DNA of 64,000 bases from Kosakonia oryzendophytica (GTDB taxonomy: Bacteria > Pseudomonadota > Gammaproteobacteria > Enterobacterales > Enterobacteriaceae), in assembly GCF_900094925.1 (NCBI RefSeq), contig NZ_FMAY01000007.1, positions 1 through 64,000 of the forward strand, written 5' to 3'. This document shows, in pieces, positions 1 to 9,294 of the stretch (position 1 is the stretch's first letter; each line of letters opens with the position of its first letter). Made by a program: the position numbers and the translations under genes. Under the pieces are notes generated by a model. That model was not told where the DNA came from and made no database searches. It saw only the letters and a program-made list of their open reading frames with translations.

Positions 1-94
1 CATGTCGCGCGCGCAGATCCTGCAACAGGCCGGTTCCTCTGTTCTGGCGCAGGCCAACCAGGTTCCGCAGACCATGCTGTCCCTGCTGCGTTAA
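1..94 (+). CDS. fliC: Flagellin FliC, C-terminal end (partial)
   Basis: Only the last 30 codons are present; the gene begins upstream of the window. The frame ends ...QVPQTMLSLLR followed by TAA. This is the typical C-terminal D0 helix of enterobacterial flagellin: amphipathic, cysteine-free and ending in LLR. That helix packs in the filament core and is recognised by the export machinery. A strong terminator follows directly. The position just before the modification island and fliA agrees with the enterobacterial order fliC-(island)-fliA. The variable central domain, where glycans would be attached, lies outside the window. Confidence 0.93.
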   Translation, partial: MSRAQILQQAGSSVLAQANQVPQTMLSLLR

Positions 95-110
95 TCCGGC
101 ACGCTTTAAA

Positions 111-136
111 AAGGCATCTTCGGATGCCTTTTTTAT
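111..136 (+). terminator. Rho-independent terminator of fliC
   Basis: Perfect 8-bp stem (AAGGCATC / GATGCCTT) closed by a stable TTCG tetraloop and followed by a T-rich run. It lies 16 bases after the flagellin stop codon. Confidence 0.93.
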
Positions 137-148
137 TGTCACCCCTAA

Positions 149-169
149 ACCACCTCTTTGGGCGGTGGT
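149..169 (+). repeat. Possible left-end hairpin of the IS200-like remnant
   Basis: ACCACC at 149-154 pairs with GGTGGT at 164-169. IS200/IS605-type elements have subterminal hairpins recognised by the TnpA transposase instead of inverted terminal repeats. This one lies about 90 bases before the transposase start, the expected place. Assignment as the element's end is inference. Confidence 0.5.
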
Positions 170-256
170 GAGTGATCCTCTAAGGCTCTAGCCTGAAGAA
201 TGCCCATGCCGGAATAGCTCTGCTTACTCACCACAAGTAAAAGGAGACAAACCGAC

Positions 257-692
257 ATGAGGCTTTACAGGCGTTCATCATCTGTATCCTGGCGTGGCAA
301 ATACCACATAGTGTGGGCGACAAAGTACCGTTTCAGGATCTCTGAGAGATAATCTGGGCAAGGAACGTTACAGGACAATCTACATTCTATGCGGAATAAA
401 AGATTGTGAGGTTCTGGAACTAAATATCCAGTCAGATCAGGGGCATCTTGTCGTTATCATCCCGCCCAACATTTCCATATCAACTCTGAAGAGTCGTCCA
501 GAAAGTCGCAGTGCAATCAAGCTCGAAAACCGTTCCTCACGTACAAGTAAGAAGGTATGGTGAAATCATTTTTGGTTGCGGGGTTACTTTGTAGATACGG
601 TCGGTGTGAACGAAGAAATTATCAGAAGATATGTGCGTCATCGGGAGAAAACCGAACAAACACATGCACAGCAGGTGGAATTGTTAGAATAG
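257..692 (+). pseudogene. Degraded IS200-family (IS200/IS605) transposase tnpA
   Basis: ATG at 257 follows a good ribosome site (AAAAGGAG). The translation starts MRLYRRSSSVSWRGKYHIVW, the start of an HUH Y1 transposase of the IS200 type. Conceptual translation continues in shifted frames through TIYILCGIKDCEVLELNIQ, a stretch resembling the HUH motif region (QSDQGHLVVI, where the family has H-x-H), then GYFVDTVGVNEEIIRRYVRH, ending at TAG 690-692. There is at least one frameshift near 342 and a stop in the VW-stop-NHF segment near 556. The second metal-binding histidine of the HUH motif appears lost (DQGHL), so the enzyme would be dead even without the frameshifts. It is a relic insertion between fliC and the accessory island. 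Confidence 0.85.
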
Positions 693-909
693 TAAGCGGA
701 AGGATAACAATATCCCCCTTACAGGGATCACTCTCAAAAGTCACTTTCTCAGAAGGGAGGCTTTTACCTGGTCAATCGCCGGATATAACCCCTTTTCTGC
801 AAGCTGTTTTTCCTCTCGATCTTTCCTCCGTCGCCCACAATATTGCATAACGACAGGAACGCCTTTTGAAATCGCCCCGGCTGTACGCCCGGTGATGTGA
901 GGATGACAG
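693..909. other. Spacer between IS remnant and glycosyltransferase
   Basis: No convincing gene. It probably holds the right part of the IS remnant and the promoter/leader of the downstream glycosyltransferase. I looked for a sigma-28 promoter (TAAA, 15 bases, GCCGATAA) and found no good match. The only useful signal is the ribosome site GAGGATGACAG just before ATG 910. Confidence 0.5.
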
Positions 910-3900
910 ATGCGAAGCATATTAATCAGCGTGGATAAATTTGACGCCTATACCCCCCATAGTGCCGAACTTCTTGATATCGCCGACGCCTTGCTGGCAA
1001 CAGGCTGGCGCGTGGATGTTATTAGCTGCGCGGCAGGGCAGACGCTGACGGGCGAAATAGAACGCCTGATGGCGACAGGCCGCTTTGCGGTGATCACCGA
1101 TAAAATCGGTGAGCCGGATGCCCATTACGACATTATCTGGATCTACCGGGGATTCTTCAGCGAAAAACTGCTTAACGCCGTCAGCGAAAACCGCCTGGCG
1201 GGCGCGATGGTGTTCCGCCATTACAGCGATTACAACGATCTCTATATCCCCTGGGGCGTGGCGCTGGAAAATCAATTTGCCGCGATCACGCTCGACCTCT
1301 CGCCACGCACCTCCGCGTTGTTGCTGCAAACCGGTGTGGATAGCGCCCAGCTTAAAACCTTGCCCTGGTCCGTTCCGGCCCGTTTTGGTCAGTTTGTTCG
1401 CACGCGCGAGGCACAGACGTTGTCTCGCGTGCTCTATATCGCGCCCAAAATGTCTGCCGAAATGTATGAAGTGCAGCAGAAAGCGCGAGAGGCCGGGATT
1501 CAGATTGACTGGTTTGATCTCAGTCAGCAGGTGCAACGCATTGAACCGGCGTGGCTTGAGCAATATGACGTGGTAATTGGTAATGAAGAGAGCGTGCCGA
1601 AAGCACTGTCGCTGGGGATCCCGCTGTTCCTTGCCAACGAAGGGTATGTCGAAGGGTATCTGACCGACGAGAATATGGCGCGCCACGAGGCGGAACACTT
1701 CTGTGCGTTAACGCTGCGGAACTGCCCGGATGCTGACGAGTGGGTAGATCTGCTGAAAAATGGCTATGCCAATGCACGCGCCTGGTCGCAGGCGCAACGC
1801 GCCTATTTTGCCACTAAATGGAATCTGGACAGTGCACTGGCGGCGCTTTTCGCCCAACCTCTGGTGGAAAAAACACGCACGCTGGATGCACGATCCCGCT
1901 ACACCCTTAACTTCCACAGCAAAGCGGTGTTGGCACAGCAGCAAACGACGGCTTACTCCTTTAACCGCTGGCTTGATGATCGCCAGATAAGCGATGCGCG
2001 TCGCGAAGCATTACGCACGTTTGCCGGTGCCTACCCGGAGAAAGCCAGCATTGGCGTTATCATTCTCGGTGAGGATGATGCCAGCGCGCAGACCCGGGCT
2101 TCGGTAGAGAGCCAGTCGCTGGCGGCTGTATCGATTGATGTGATTGCCAGCGATGCCACGTGGCCTACGGCGGTTAACGCGCTGCTGAGCACGCGCAGCG
2201 CTGACGCCCTGTTGCTGATCCCAGCCGGTTACACGTTGCGTGACGATGCATTGTTGCGCTTTGTTGAACAGCGCCTGCAACAACAAAACGCCTGGCTGTT
2301 TTACGCGGATGAAATGACGCGGGCGGAGAACGGCGAACCGGTGCTGACTTTGCGCCCGGATGTGAATATCGATCTGCTGCGCGGCGTGCCTTATGTTGGG
2401 CGTGTGCTGCTCTTCTCCCGTGATGTTGCCCTGCAACTGGGCGGCTTGAACAGTCACTATCCGCAGGCAGCCATGATCGATCTGCTATGGCGCTTTGTCG
2501 AAGGACAGGGCGCAGCAGCCCTCGGGCATGTGGCGGAAGTGCTGGTAGAGAGCCCGCACCCGGCGGGGCAGTGGAGCGATACACCGGACGTTATCCGTGA
2601 ATGCCAACAGATCCTGCTGGCGCATCTGCAACGCCTTGGCATCAACGCGACGCTGGAAGCGGGGCTGATACCCACGATTAAGCGCGTGCGTTATCACTGG
2701 GATGCCACGCCGCTGGTGTCGATCATTATTCCTACCCGCGATCGTTTTGCGCTACTGAAGCGCTGTATCGAAAGCCTGATGGAGAAGACCCGTTATCAGC
2801 ACTATGAACTGCTGATTGTGGATAACCAGTCCGTGGAGGACGATGCGTGCCGCTTCCTGAACGATTTAGCGGCGTTGGGGCTTGAGCAGGTGCGAATCCT
2901 GCGTTATGACGCGCCGTTTAATTTTGCGGAAATCAACAACGCGGCGGCGCAACAAGCGCGCGGCGATGTGCTGGTCTTCCTCAACAATGACTGTGAAATT
3001 ATTGATGGCGAGTGGCTTGATGCCCTGCTGGAACAGGCGCTGCGACCGGAAGTGGGGCTGGTAGGCGCGCGTCTGGAATACCATGATGGTCGTATCCAGC
3101 ATGGCGGTTACCTGCTGGGTGTTCAGCATGGTGTAGACGTGGCGTTTGAAGGGGCGGATGGCCAGAGCAATGGCTTCCAGCACTATCTGAAAACACCGCG
3201 CAACCTGGCAGCGGTGAGCGCCTCTTGCATGATGGTGCGTAAAGAGGTCTTTTTCTCGCTGAATGGTTTCACGCAGGAGCGGTATCCGCTCTATTTTGCC
3301 GATGTGGACCTCGGTTTGCGTGCGCAGAAGCTGGGTTACCTTAACGTCTGGACGCCATACTCTCGTGTCAGACATATGGGGGGTGCAACACGTCTGCTGG
3401 GCGACAAGTTCCAGGTTCAGGAGCGCCCGCTGCTGCATGATTATGCCTCTCTGCGTCAGGAGTGGAAGCAGGCGTTACTGGCAGAGCCTTCTTACCATCC
3501 TTTAATGCAGAAAATGGGCAAAGCTTTCACCCTGAGTGACAGCAGTGCACGGCTGTTTCAGCCGTTGCCGGGCCGTCCTTTGCCGGTGGTGCTGGCGCAT
3601 CATATTAACTGGGTTGGCGGCGGCCATCACCGGGTGATGCAGCCGTTTAAAGCCATGGAGCGTCACCTGATGCTTGAAGGCGGTCTGATCAACACCATCC
3701 CGGGCGTGATGGAAGTGGCGCAACTGCAACCGGATGTCATCCTGCTGGAGTTGATCACCGGCAGTCGTTTCCCGGATATCTTTAAACAGCTACGTGAAGT
3801 CTGCGATGCGAAAATCGTGCTGGAGTACGATGACTATTTGCTGAATGTGCCGATTAAAAATGGCAACCGTCAACACTTCCCGCAGCATATGATCAAAAGC

Positions 3901-4560
3901 TTCCGTAAAGTGATGGAGAGCGCGGATTGGGTTGTGGTCTCCACCGCGCCGCTGGCGGAGGCGTACAGTCGTTTCCATTCGGACATCCGTATTGCGCAAA
4001 ACCGTCTTGCGCCGCATCAGTGGGGGCATTTGCTGAGCGAGCGCAACACCGGGAAAAAGGTGCGCGTCGGCTGGGCGGGCGGCAGTTCGCACGCTGGCGA
4101 TCTTGAGATCCTGCTGCCGTTGATCAAAGAGCTGGAAGGGCAGGTTGAGTGGGTGTTTATGGGCATGAAACCGCGCAATGTGCAGTGTGAGTTTCACCCA
4201 GGTGTACCGTTTGAGATGTACCCAGAAAAACTGGCGAGTCTGAATCTCGATCTGGCACTGGTGCCGTTGCAAATTAACCAGTTCAACGAGTGTAAGAGCA
4301 ACCTGCGTCTGCTGGAAATTGGCACGTGCGGCGTGCCGATTATCGCCACTGACATTGAGCCCTATCGCTGCGGGCTGCCGGTGATGCTGGTGGAGAACCG
4401 TTTCAAAGACTGGATGAACGCCGTTCAGGCTTACATCAACGATCCGCTGCTGCGTCAGCGCGATGGGGAGGCCTTACGGGAGGCGGTGCAGAACCACTGG
4501 TATCTGCGCGATGCCGGGCTGGACGACTGGCGTCAGGGCTGGCTCCCGGCAGGTGCATAA
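910..4560 (+). CDS. Giant multidomain glycosyltransferase, probable flagellin glycosyltransferase
   Basis: 1216 aa, no signal peptide or membrane segment, so cytoplasmic. Order of parts: residues 1-320 a GT-B-like domain; about 380-590 a degenerate GT-A-like domain; about 600-860 a clear GT2 domain beginning VSIIIPTRDR with the nucleotide-sugar/metal motif FLNNDCE near 690; about 900-1216 a second GT-B-like domain with VRVGWAGGSSHAGDL (about 1052) and LLEIGTCGVPIIATD (about 1134). A single protein with several transferase modules resembles FgtA-type flagellin glycosyltransferases of Pseudomonas. Start ATG 910 has a good ribosome site. The gene is followed by its own terminator. It lies just downstream of fliC in the same direction, which supports flagellin as acceptor; that is inference. 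Confidence 0.82.
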   Translation: MRSILISVDKFDAYTPHSAELLDIADALLATGWRVDVISCAAGQTLTGEIERLMATGRFAVITDKIGEPDAHYDIIWIYRGFFSEKLLNAVSENRLAGAMVFRHYSDYNDLYIPWGVALENQFAAITLDLSPRTSALLLQTGVDSAQLKTLPWSVPARFGQFVRTREAQTLSRVLYIAPKMSAEMYEVQQKAREAGIQIDWFDLSQQVQRIEPAWLEQYDVVIGNEESVPKALSLGIPLFLANEGYVEGYLTDENMARHEAEHFCALTLRNCPDADEWVDLLKNGYANARAWSQAQRAYFATKWNLDSALAALFAQPLVEKTRTLDARSRYTLNFHSKAVLAQQQTTAYSFNRWLDDRQISDARREALRTFAGAYPEKASIGVIILGEDDASAQTRASVESQSLAAVSIDVIASDATWPTAVNALLSTRSADALLLIPAGYTLRDDALLRFVEQRLQQQNAWLFYADEMTRAENGEPVLTLRPDVNIDLLRGVPYVGRVLLFSRDVALQLGGLNSHYPQAAMIDLLWRFVEGQGAAALGHVAEVLVESPHPAGQWSDTPDVIRECQQILLAHLQRLGINATLEAGLIPTIKRVRYHWDATPLVSIIIPTRDRFALLKRCIESLMEKTRYQHYELLIVDNQSVEDDACRFLNDLAALGLEQVRILRYDAPFNFAEINNAAAQQARGDVLVFLNNDCEIIDGEWLDALLEQALRPEVGLVGARLEYHDGRIQHGGYLLGVQHGVDVAFEGADGQSNGFQHYLKTPRNLAAVSASCMMVRKEVFFSLNGFTQERYPLYFADVDLGLRAQKLGYLNVWTPYSRVRHMGGATRLLGDKFQVQERPLLHDYASLRQEWKQALLAEPSYHPLMQKMGKAFTLSDSSARLFQPLPGRPLPVVLAHHINWVGGGHHRVMQPFKAMERHLMLEGGLINTIPGVMEVAQLQPDVILLELITGSRFPDIFKQLREVCDAKIVLEYDDYLLNVPIKNGNRQHFPQHMIKSFRKVMESADWVVVSTAPLAEAYSRFHSDIRIAQNRLAPHQWGHLLSERNTGKKVRVGWAGGSSHAGDLEILLPLIKELEGQVEWVFMGMKPRNVQCEFHPGVPFEMYPEKLASLNLDLALVPLQINQFNECKSNLRLLEIGTCGVPIIATDIEPYRCGLPVMLVENRFKDWMNAVQAYINDPLLRQRDGEALREAVQNHWYLRDAGLDDWRQGWLPAGA

Positions 4561-4563
4561 AAG

Positions 4564-4589
4564 AAAAGGCGCTGCAAAGCGCCTTTTTT
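4564..4589 (+). terminator. Terminator after the first glycosyltransferase
   Basis: AAGGCGCT (566-573 of the 4 kb block) pairs with AGCGCCTT across a GCAA tetraloop, followed by TTTT. It begins within a few bases of the stop codon and separates this gene from the convergent methyltransferase. Confidence 0.9.
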
Positions 4590-4600
4590 GATCCGCCGGG

Positions 4601-5434
4601 TTAGCGTGTTTTCCAGTAATCAACAAAACCGTCTTTACCGAACAACCATGCTGTTTGCAGTTCCGCGTTGATATTCTCCACTTGCGCCTGCACGTCACTG
4701 TAGGGCTTGCGGAGCAGTACCCAGGCTTTACTGATTGGGCTGTAAATTGAGGATTTGTACCCCCATTGCGCCATTAACCGTTCCATGCTCTGGTTGGTAT
4801 GTACGGCAGTATGCACTGGCGTATCAATGTAGAACCAGTTCGGATCCTTCGGTACGCGCTCCACGACCACGGTGTGAATCATCAGCGCTCCGGTATCGGA
4901 GACCAGATCGTTAACCGCATCAAGGTCGGCCCGCGTCAGCACATGTTCAAACATGGCGGAGTTGATCACCAGCGACCATGCCTTTTCAGGCGGGTTGTCG
5001 ATGTAGCGCTGGTGCGGGTTTCTGACGTATTTATCGTAGCAGGTGATCTCGCGGTCAAAGTATTTACGCTGGATATGACTCAGCGAACCGTAACCGGCGG
5101 CGTAATCGAGAATCGCACTGTCATCGATAATATGATTGCGCGCCAACAGTTCAATCATCATTGCCTGAGCGGCGTAAGGCGGTTGGTTAAAATCGTGCGT
5201 CTCGCGGCCTTCGGTTTCAGCATAATGATGAAAGTCGTGATTCAGTTTTTCCCACGCCTTTGCCGGTAACGACTGGTGCGTTCGTGAACTGAGAAAATGG
5301 CACGCCGGACATTCATAAAACTGCACGGGAACCAATTGTTGTGTGAAGTTGCGTGTTGAAGGGGCAATATATTCCTCCTTCACAAAATACAACGCCATTT
5401 CCGTGCCACAAATGAGGCATGCATGCTTATCCAT
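4601..5434 (-). CDS. Zinc-ribbon SAM-dependent methyltransferase
   Basis: 277 aa. An N-terminal treble-clef or zinc-ribbon is suggested by two CxxC pairs (Cys6/Cys9 and Cys42/Cys45). It is followed by a class I methyltransferase fold with glycine-rich motif I ILDYAAGYGSLS (108-119). This architecture is common among methyltransferases that act on deoxysugars or on glycan chains in polysaccharide and flagellar glycosylation loci. It lies 60 bases downstream of the second giant glycosyltransferase, on the same strand, so the two are probably co-transcribed. The likely role is O- or N-methylation of the flagellar sugar or its acyl group. The exact acceptor cannot be read from sequence. Confidence 0.78.
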   Translation of the reverse strand: MDKHACLICGTEMALYFVKEEYIAPSTRNFTQQLVPVQFYECPACHFLSSRTHQSLPAKAWEKLNHDFHHYAETEGRETHDFNQPPYAAQAMMIELLARNHIIDDSAILDYAAGYGSLSHIQRKYFDREITCYDKYVRNPHQRYIDNPPEKAWSLVINSAMFEHVLTRADLDAVNDLVSDTGALMIHTVVVERVPKDPNWFYIDTPVHTAVHTNQSMERLMAQWGYKSSIYSPISKAWVLLRKPYSDVQAQVENINAELQTAWLFGKDGFVDYWKTR

Positions 5435-5494
5435 AAAGACCCTGTTTACGTAGCCATTATTTCAGAAGGTATCGCGGCTCAAACCGCCTGGTGG

Positions 5495-8400
5495 TCAGTT
5501 ACCAGGCAGCCAGCAGCGTGCGTGATGAAGCAAATTCTCTCCCCGCAACATGCCATGTTCCTGTACCCAGGCTTGCAGTGCGTCGCCCTGTTTCCACGTC
5601 GCCGGTAAATCGTGCAGATGCATTTCGATGGCATCACGCCATTTCTTCGGCGAGTTAGCCACGCGGGTCACCGGCAGCGTATTGCGATAGCAAATGTTGT
5701 CGCTACAAATCACCGGGATACCGCAGGCACCATACTCCAACAGGCGAACCGTGCTGAGGTTGCGGTTAAACAGACTATCTGCCAGCGGTGCCAGTGCCAG
5801 GTCGAGATTCAGTGAAGCCAGTTTGTGCGCATACACTTCGCTGGCCCAGGCAGCGTGATACTCCTTCACGTGCGGGCGAAGCGCTGGCGGGCAATAGCCA
5901 AAAAAGATCCAGTCAACGCGATCGGCGAGCTGGCTTATCAACGGGTAAATGACATCCAGGTCGGCGCTGCGTTCTGCGCTACCGATCCAACCGACTCGTG
6001 GTTTTTGTCCCACGCCGCGCAGGCTGCTTAGTCCGGCCCACACCACCGGATCAAGACGGGTTTCCGCCACACGAATATCGGCATTCCAGCCCGCGCAGGT
6101 TTCAGCCAGGACTTCACTGGCCACCACGAGGCGATCTACGCTGGCTGCGGTTGCACGCAACGCGTGCTGAAGATCGGCCGGAAACTTCTCCCGAAGCGGT
6201 GACTGGGCCGGTAACGCCGGGAGGTACTCATCGATATCGAAGACGGTAAACACCGGGGCAATTTTGCGCAGGCGTTGCAGCCACTCTTGCAGGAACGGTG
6301 AGCACTGACGTGACAATATCAGCGCATCCGGTGCGTAACGCACAATCTCGGCATAGGGGGTGGCGCGATACGCGTTTTGCCCGTCCGCCAGCGCAGCGTC
6401 TTTCAGTCGGTCCAACGGTAAGACCAGACGCGATTGGGTGGCGGGGTGTTCGCTCAGCGGGTAAGTGATAAAACGCGGCAACGGTTTCCAGTGCAGCGGT
6501 TGCCAGGTATCGTGCTCGCCCAGGGTGAACTGGAAGCCTTCGCCATCCAGCGTCAAATTGGGGTTATATGCCGGGTCATTGGCAATCAGCGGCATCCATT
6601 TTTCATACATCGCATCCTGTTCACCCATAAAGCGAATGCGTTTCTTCTCCTGCGCGGTTTTATCCACTTTGTTCTGGCTGACGCTGCCTTCGTGCATCAC
6701 CATGGCGTGTGGTGTCCAGACCGTGAGATAACCGGCTTCGCGAACTTTCAGGCACAAATCCACATCGTTATAGGAGACTTTAAATTTCTCTTCATCCAAC
6801 CCACCAACCTGGTCGTAGACCGATTTGCGGATCAGTAAACAGGCGGCGGTCACCACGTTGTAGTTTTGGTCGACCTGTAAGCGGTTCATATACCCTGAAC
6901 GTTCCAGATCGCTGCCGATAAACGGGTGATCCGCCGGGCCGCGCAGACCCAGAACCACCCCCGCGTGCTGGATTTTCCCGGTCGGGTAGAGCAGTTTTGC
7001 GCCAGTAATACCCACTTCCGGGCGCAGGCCGTGGTTCAGTAAACTGTCCAGCCAGCCACCGCTGATGATGGCGGTATCGTTATTGAGCAACACCAGGTAC
7101 TCGCCACGGGCTTCCCGCGCCGCCATGTTGTTGATGGCAGAGTAGTTAAACGGGTAAGGATAACGCAGCACACGAATGCGTTCCGGATCGATAGTGGCGA
7201 TGCCTTCCAGCCACTGTAAGGCTTCCGGCGTTTCGCTGTTGTTATCAACAATCAGCAGTTCATAGTTACGGTAGGTAGTCTTTTCCAGCAGGCTGGTTAC
7301 GCAGGGGATCAACATTGAGAGCTGATCTTTGGTCGGGATAATGATCGACACCAGCGGCTGCTGCGTGTGGTGGTAGCGCAGGGCATACAACCCCGGTTTT
7401 GGGGCTTCGACGCGGCCCTGCGGGTAACCCCGGTGATGCAAATGCTGGGTCAGGATCGCCAGTTCTTCCGGCTGCGTGACCTGAATCGGATCATGACCAA
7501 TAACAAAAATCTCCGGCAAATGACCGGCGAACTGAATGCCTTTTTGTTCAATCAAGCGCACGATGTAATCAAATTGCCACGCCTGCTGATAACCGGTATT
7601 GAAACCGCCCAGCGCCAGCACCGTGCTGCTGCGGAATATCCAGTGGCGTGCCATTTCGGATGGGTAGCTGAGCAGCAGATCGAGGTTAAAGTCGGGGCGA
7701 AAAGCGGAGCCAATCAGCTCACCATCGGCAGACTGATAAAACTCATCGCCGTATACCGCATCGCAACCCGCTGCACCGTCCAGCGCCAGGTCGAACATCA
7801 ACATCCCGCCGCTCTGTAAGGTTTCGCCAGCTTCCAGACAGAGCATCCAGTCTCCGGGGCGGGCAGTGAGATACTGATTGACCGCCGTGGCCCGCATAGT
7901 CTGTGGGCAGACCAACGCCGGAGCGCCTGCTGGCGCTGACTGCTGATCATCGCAAATCACTACCGGGTTGAGGGTCAGGCCGAAACCCTGGTACGCCGCG
8001 ATACTGCGCAGGGTGTGCTCGCAGGCGGTAGTGTTGCCTCCTTGCTGGAAAACGAACACCGTGAGTGTCTGCGCAATGGCCCGGGCCTGCTGAAAGGCAT
8101 CGACCAGCGGGCGATATTGCGAGGGTAGGGTCCGTGCCGCCAGCCAGTCACGGATCTTTCCACTGCGAAAGTGCGTGAGCGACTGCTGAGCGGAGGTCAG
8201 CATCGCATGGTGAATATTGACTTGTTGAAACTGGTCTGGCGTGTCCATGGGCGCCACGCGCACCCACTGGTTTTGCTCCGGAGTGCCTTTGTACCAACCC
8301 AATTCACGGATAACAATAGGCATGCGGGTGTAGGTGCGGGTGACCTGTGCCTGGCGTGTCTGGTTTAACTGGCTTTGCTGGTTACCGGAAATACGGAAAG

Positions 8401-9061
8401 CGGAAAGGGTTTCAGCGACAAATGCCAGGTCGCCCTGGGCCAGCAGCTTCAATGAAATGGTCATATCGGCGAGGAACGGCATCGCCTCGCCTTGCAGGAG
8501 AAATAACCCCTCGGCAAAGGCCACCAAATCCTCGCGGTAGCACAGCATCACGCTGGGTTCGCCGATAAAATTGACCAGGTTGTCGGCAAAGTAGGCGATG
8601 ACATCGCGGCCATTAATGATCACATCGTCGGCAAACGGGGCGGCGGTGGCGACAATATCTGCCAGCGGTTGGTCATATTCGTCCACACGCAGACGGCGTG
8701 AAGTGGCGAGTCGGTTATTGGGGGCTGAGGTCAGCGCAGCGACAAGACGGGTGATACAGTGTTCGAACAGAATATCGTCGTCGTAGAGGAATTTAACGTA
8801 TTTGCCTTGCGCCTCACGCACGCAACGCAGGCAGTTGTTCTCTTCACCCAGCTGTTTTTCATTTTTGACGTATTTTACTGGCGTAGAGGTGTTGTGGGCG
8901 TAACGTTCGCAGATCAAGCGAATCGTATCATCCCGGCTGTCATCGCAGATGATCACTTCGCAATTCGGCCAGCTTTGATTGAGTGCACTGCTCAGAGCGG
9001 TTTCAAAGAAATCGGGCTTATAAGCCGGGATGATGATACTCACCAGATCATGTTGGTTCAT
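5495..9061 (-). CDS. Second giant multidomain glycosyltransferase
   Basis: 1188 aa, soluble. N-terminal GT2 domain: VSIIIPAYKP (7-16) and the DDD metal motif at 94-96. A degenerate GT-A-like block follows at about 330-560, then a second GT2 domain (VSIIIPTKDQ near 569, LLNNDT near 659), then a GT-B-like C-terminal domain (RVGWIGSAERSADL near 1022, LLEYGACGIPVICSD toward the end). The last three blocks match, module for module, those of the transferase at 910-4560, so the two share ancestry; they differ in the first domain. Several transferase sites in one chain suggest stepwise building or multi-site transfer of a glycan. The ribosome site is TTGGAAAAACA before ATG. Confidence 0.82.
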   Translation of the reverse strand: MNQHDLVSIIIPAYKPDFFETALSSALNQSWPNCEVIICDDSRDDTIRLICERYAHNTSTPVKYVKNEKQLGEENNCLRCVREAQGKYVKFLYDDDILFEHCITRLVAALTSAPNNRLATSRRLRVDEYDQPLADIVATAAPFADDVIINGRDVIAYFADNLVNFIGEPSVMLCYREDLVAFAEGLFLLQGEAMPFLADMTISLKLLAQGDLAFVAETLSAFRISGNQQSQLNQTRQAQVTRTYTRMPIVIRELGWYKGTPEQNQWVRVAPMDTPDQFQQVNIHHAMLTSAQQSLTHFRSGKIRDWLAARTLPSQYRPLVDAFQQARAIAQTLTVFVFQQGGNTTACEHTLRSIAAYQGFGLTLNPVVICDDQQSAPAGAPALVCPQTMRATAVNQYLTARPGDWMLCLEAGETLQSGGMLMFDLALDGAAGCDAVYGDEFYQSADGELIGSAFRPDFNLDLLLSYPSEMARHWIFRSSTVLALGGFNTGYQQAWQFDYIVRLIEQKGIQFAGHLPEIFVIGHDPIQVTQPEELAILTQHLHHRGYPQGRVEAPKPGLYALRYHHTQQPLVSIIIPTKDQLSMLIPCVTSLLEKTTYRNYELLIVDNNSETPEALQWLEGIATIDPERIRVLRYPYPFNYSAINNMAAREARGEYLVLLNNDTAIISGGWLDSLLNHGLRPEVGITGAKLLYPTGKIQHAGVVLGLRGPADHPFIGSDLERSGYMNRLQVDQNYNVVTAACLLIRKSVYDQVGGLDEEKFKVSYNDVDLCLKVREAGYLTVWTPHAMVMHEGSVSQNKVDKTAQEKKRIRFMGEQDAMYEKWMPLIANDPAYNPNLTLDGEGFQFTLGEHDTWQPLHWKPLPRFITYPLSEHPATQSRLVLPLDRLKDAALADGQNAYRATPYAEIVRYAPDALILSRQCSPFLQEWLQRLRKIAPVFTVFDIDEYLPALPAQSPLREKFPADLQHALRATAASVDRLVVASEVLAETCAGWNADIRVAETRLDPVVWAGLSSLRGVGQKPRVGWIGSAERSADLDVIYPLISQLADRVDWIFFGYCPPALRPHVKEYHAAWASEVYAHKLASLNLDLALAPLADSLFNRNLSTVRLLEYGACGIPVICSDNICYRNTLPVTRVANSPKKWRDAIEMHLHDLPATWKQGDALQAWVQEHGMLRGENLLHHARCWLPGN

Positions 9062-9294
9062 TGTTTTTCCAATTGAATTTCCCTTTCCGGGAAGCCATCA
9101 CCGAATTGTGATAAGAATTTGACATAATTTCAGTGCGTTCCAGCCGTCAAATATCCAGTGTTTTCCCCCTCTTTTTAGAGGATAGCGTCGTCGTGGGCGC
9201 AATTGGCACCTGAAATGCCGTCTGTTTTACCGATAAGCAAATCCGTCCCCTCGTTATCATGCAATGACTCATTGATTAACGTGCAGGTCTGCAT
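9062..9294. promoter_or_regulatory. Divergent promoter region of the island
   Basis: 233 bases between the divergently read second glycosyltransferase (minus) and the aminotransferase (plus), so both promoters must lie here. The stretch around 9095-9130 is AT-rich and contains a TTGACA-like hexamer on the plus strand and a TTGACG hexamer on the minus strand, without a convincing matched -10. I cannot assign transcription starts. Confidence 0.45.

Noticed and set aside
557-850. 97-codon frame after the IS transposase
   Set aside because: It is an out-of-frame reading of the transposase remnant and following spacer; no ribosome site or family similarity.
922-1698. Long minus-strand frame inside the first glycosyltransferase
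   Set aside because: Antisense shadow of a well-supported gene in GC-rich DNA, with no motifs of its own. Similar shadows occur inside araG, cheA, tcyJ and argS.
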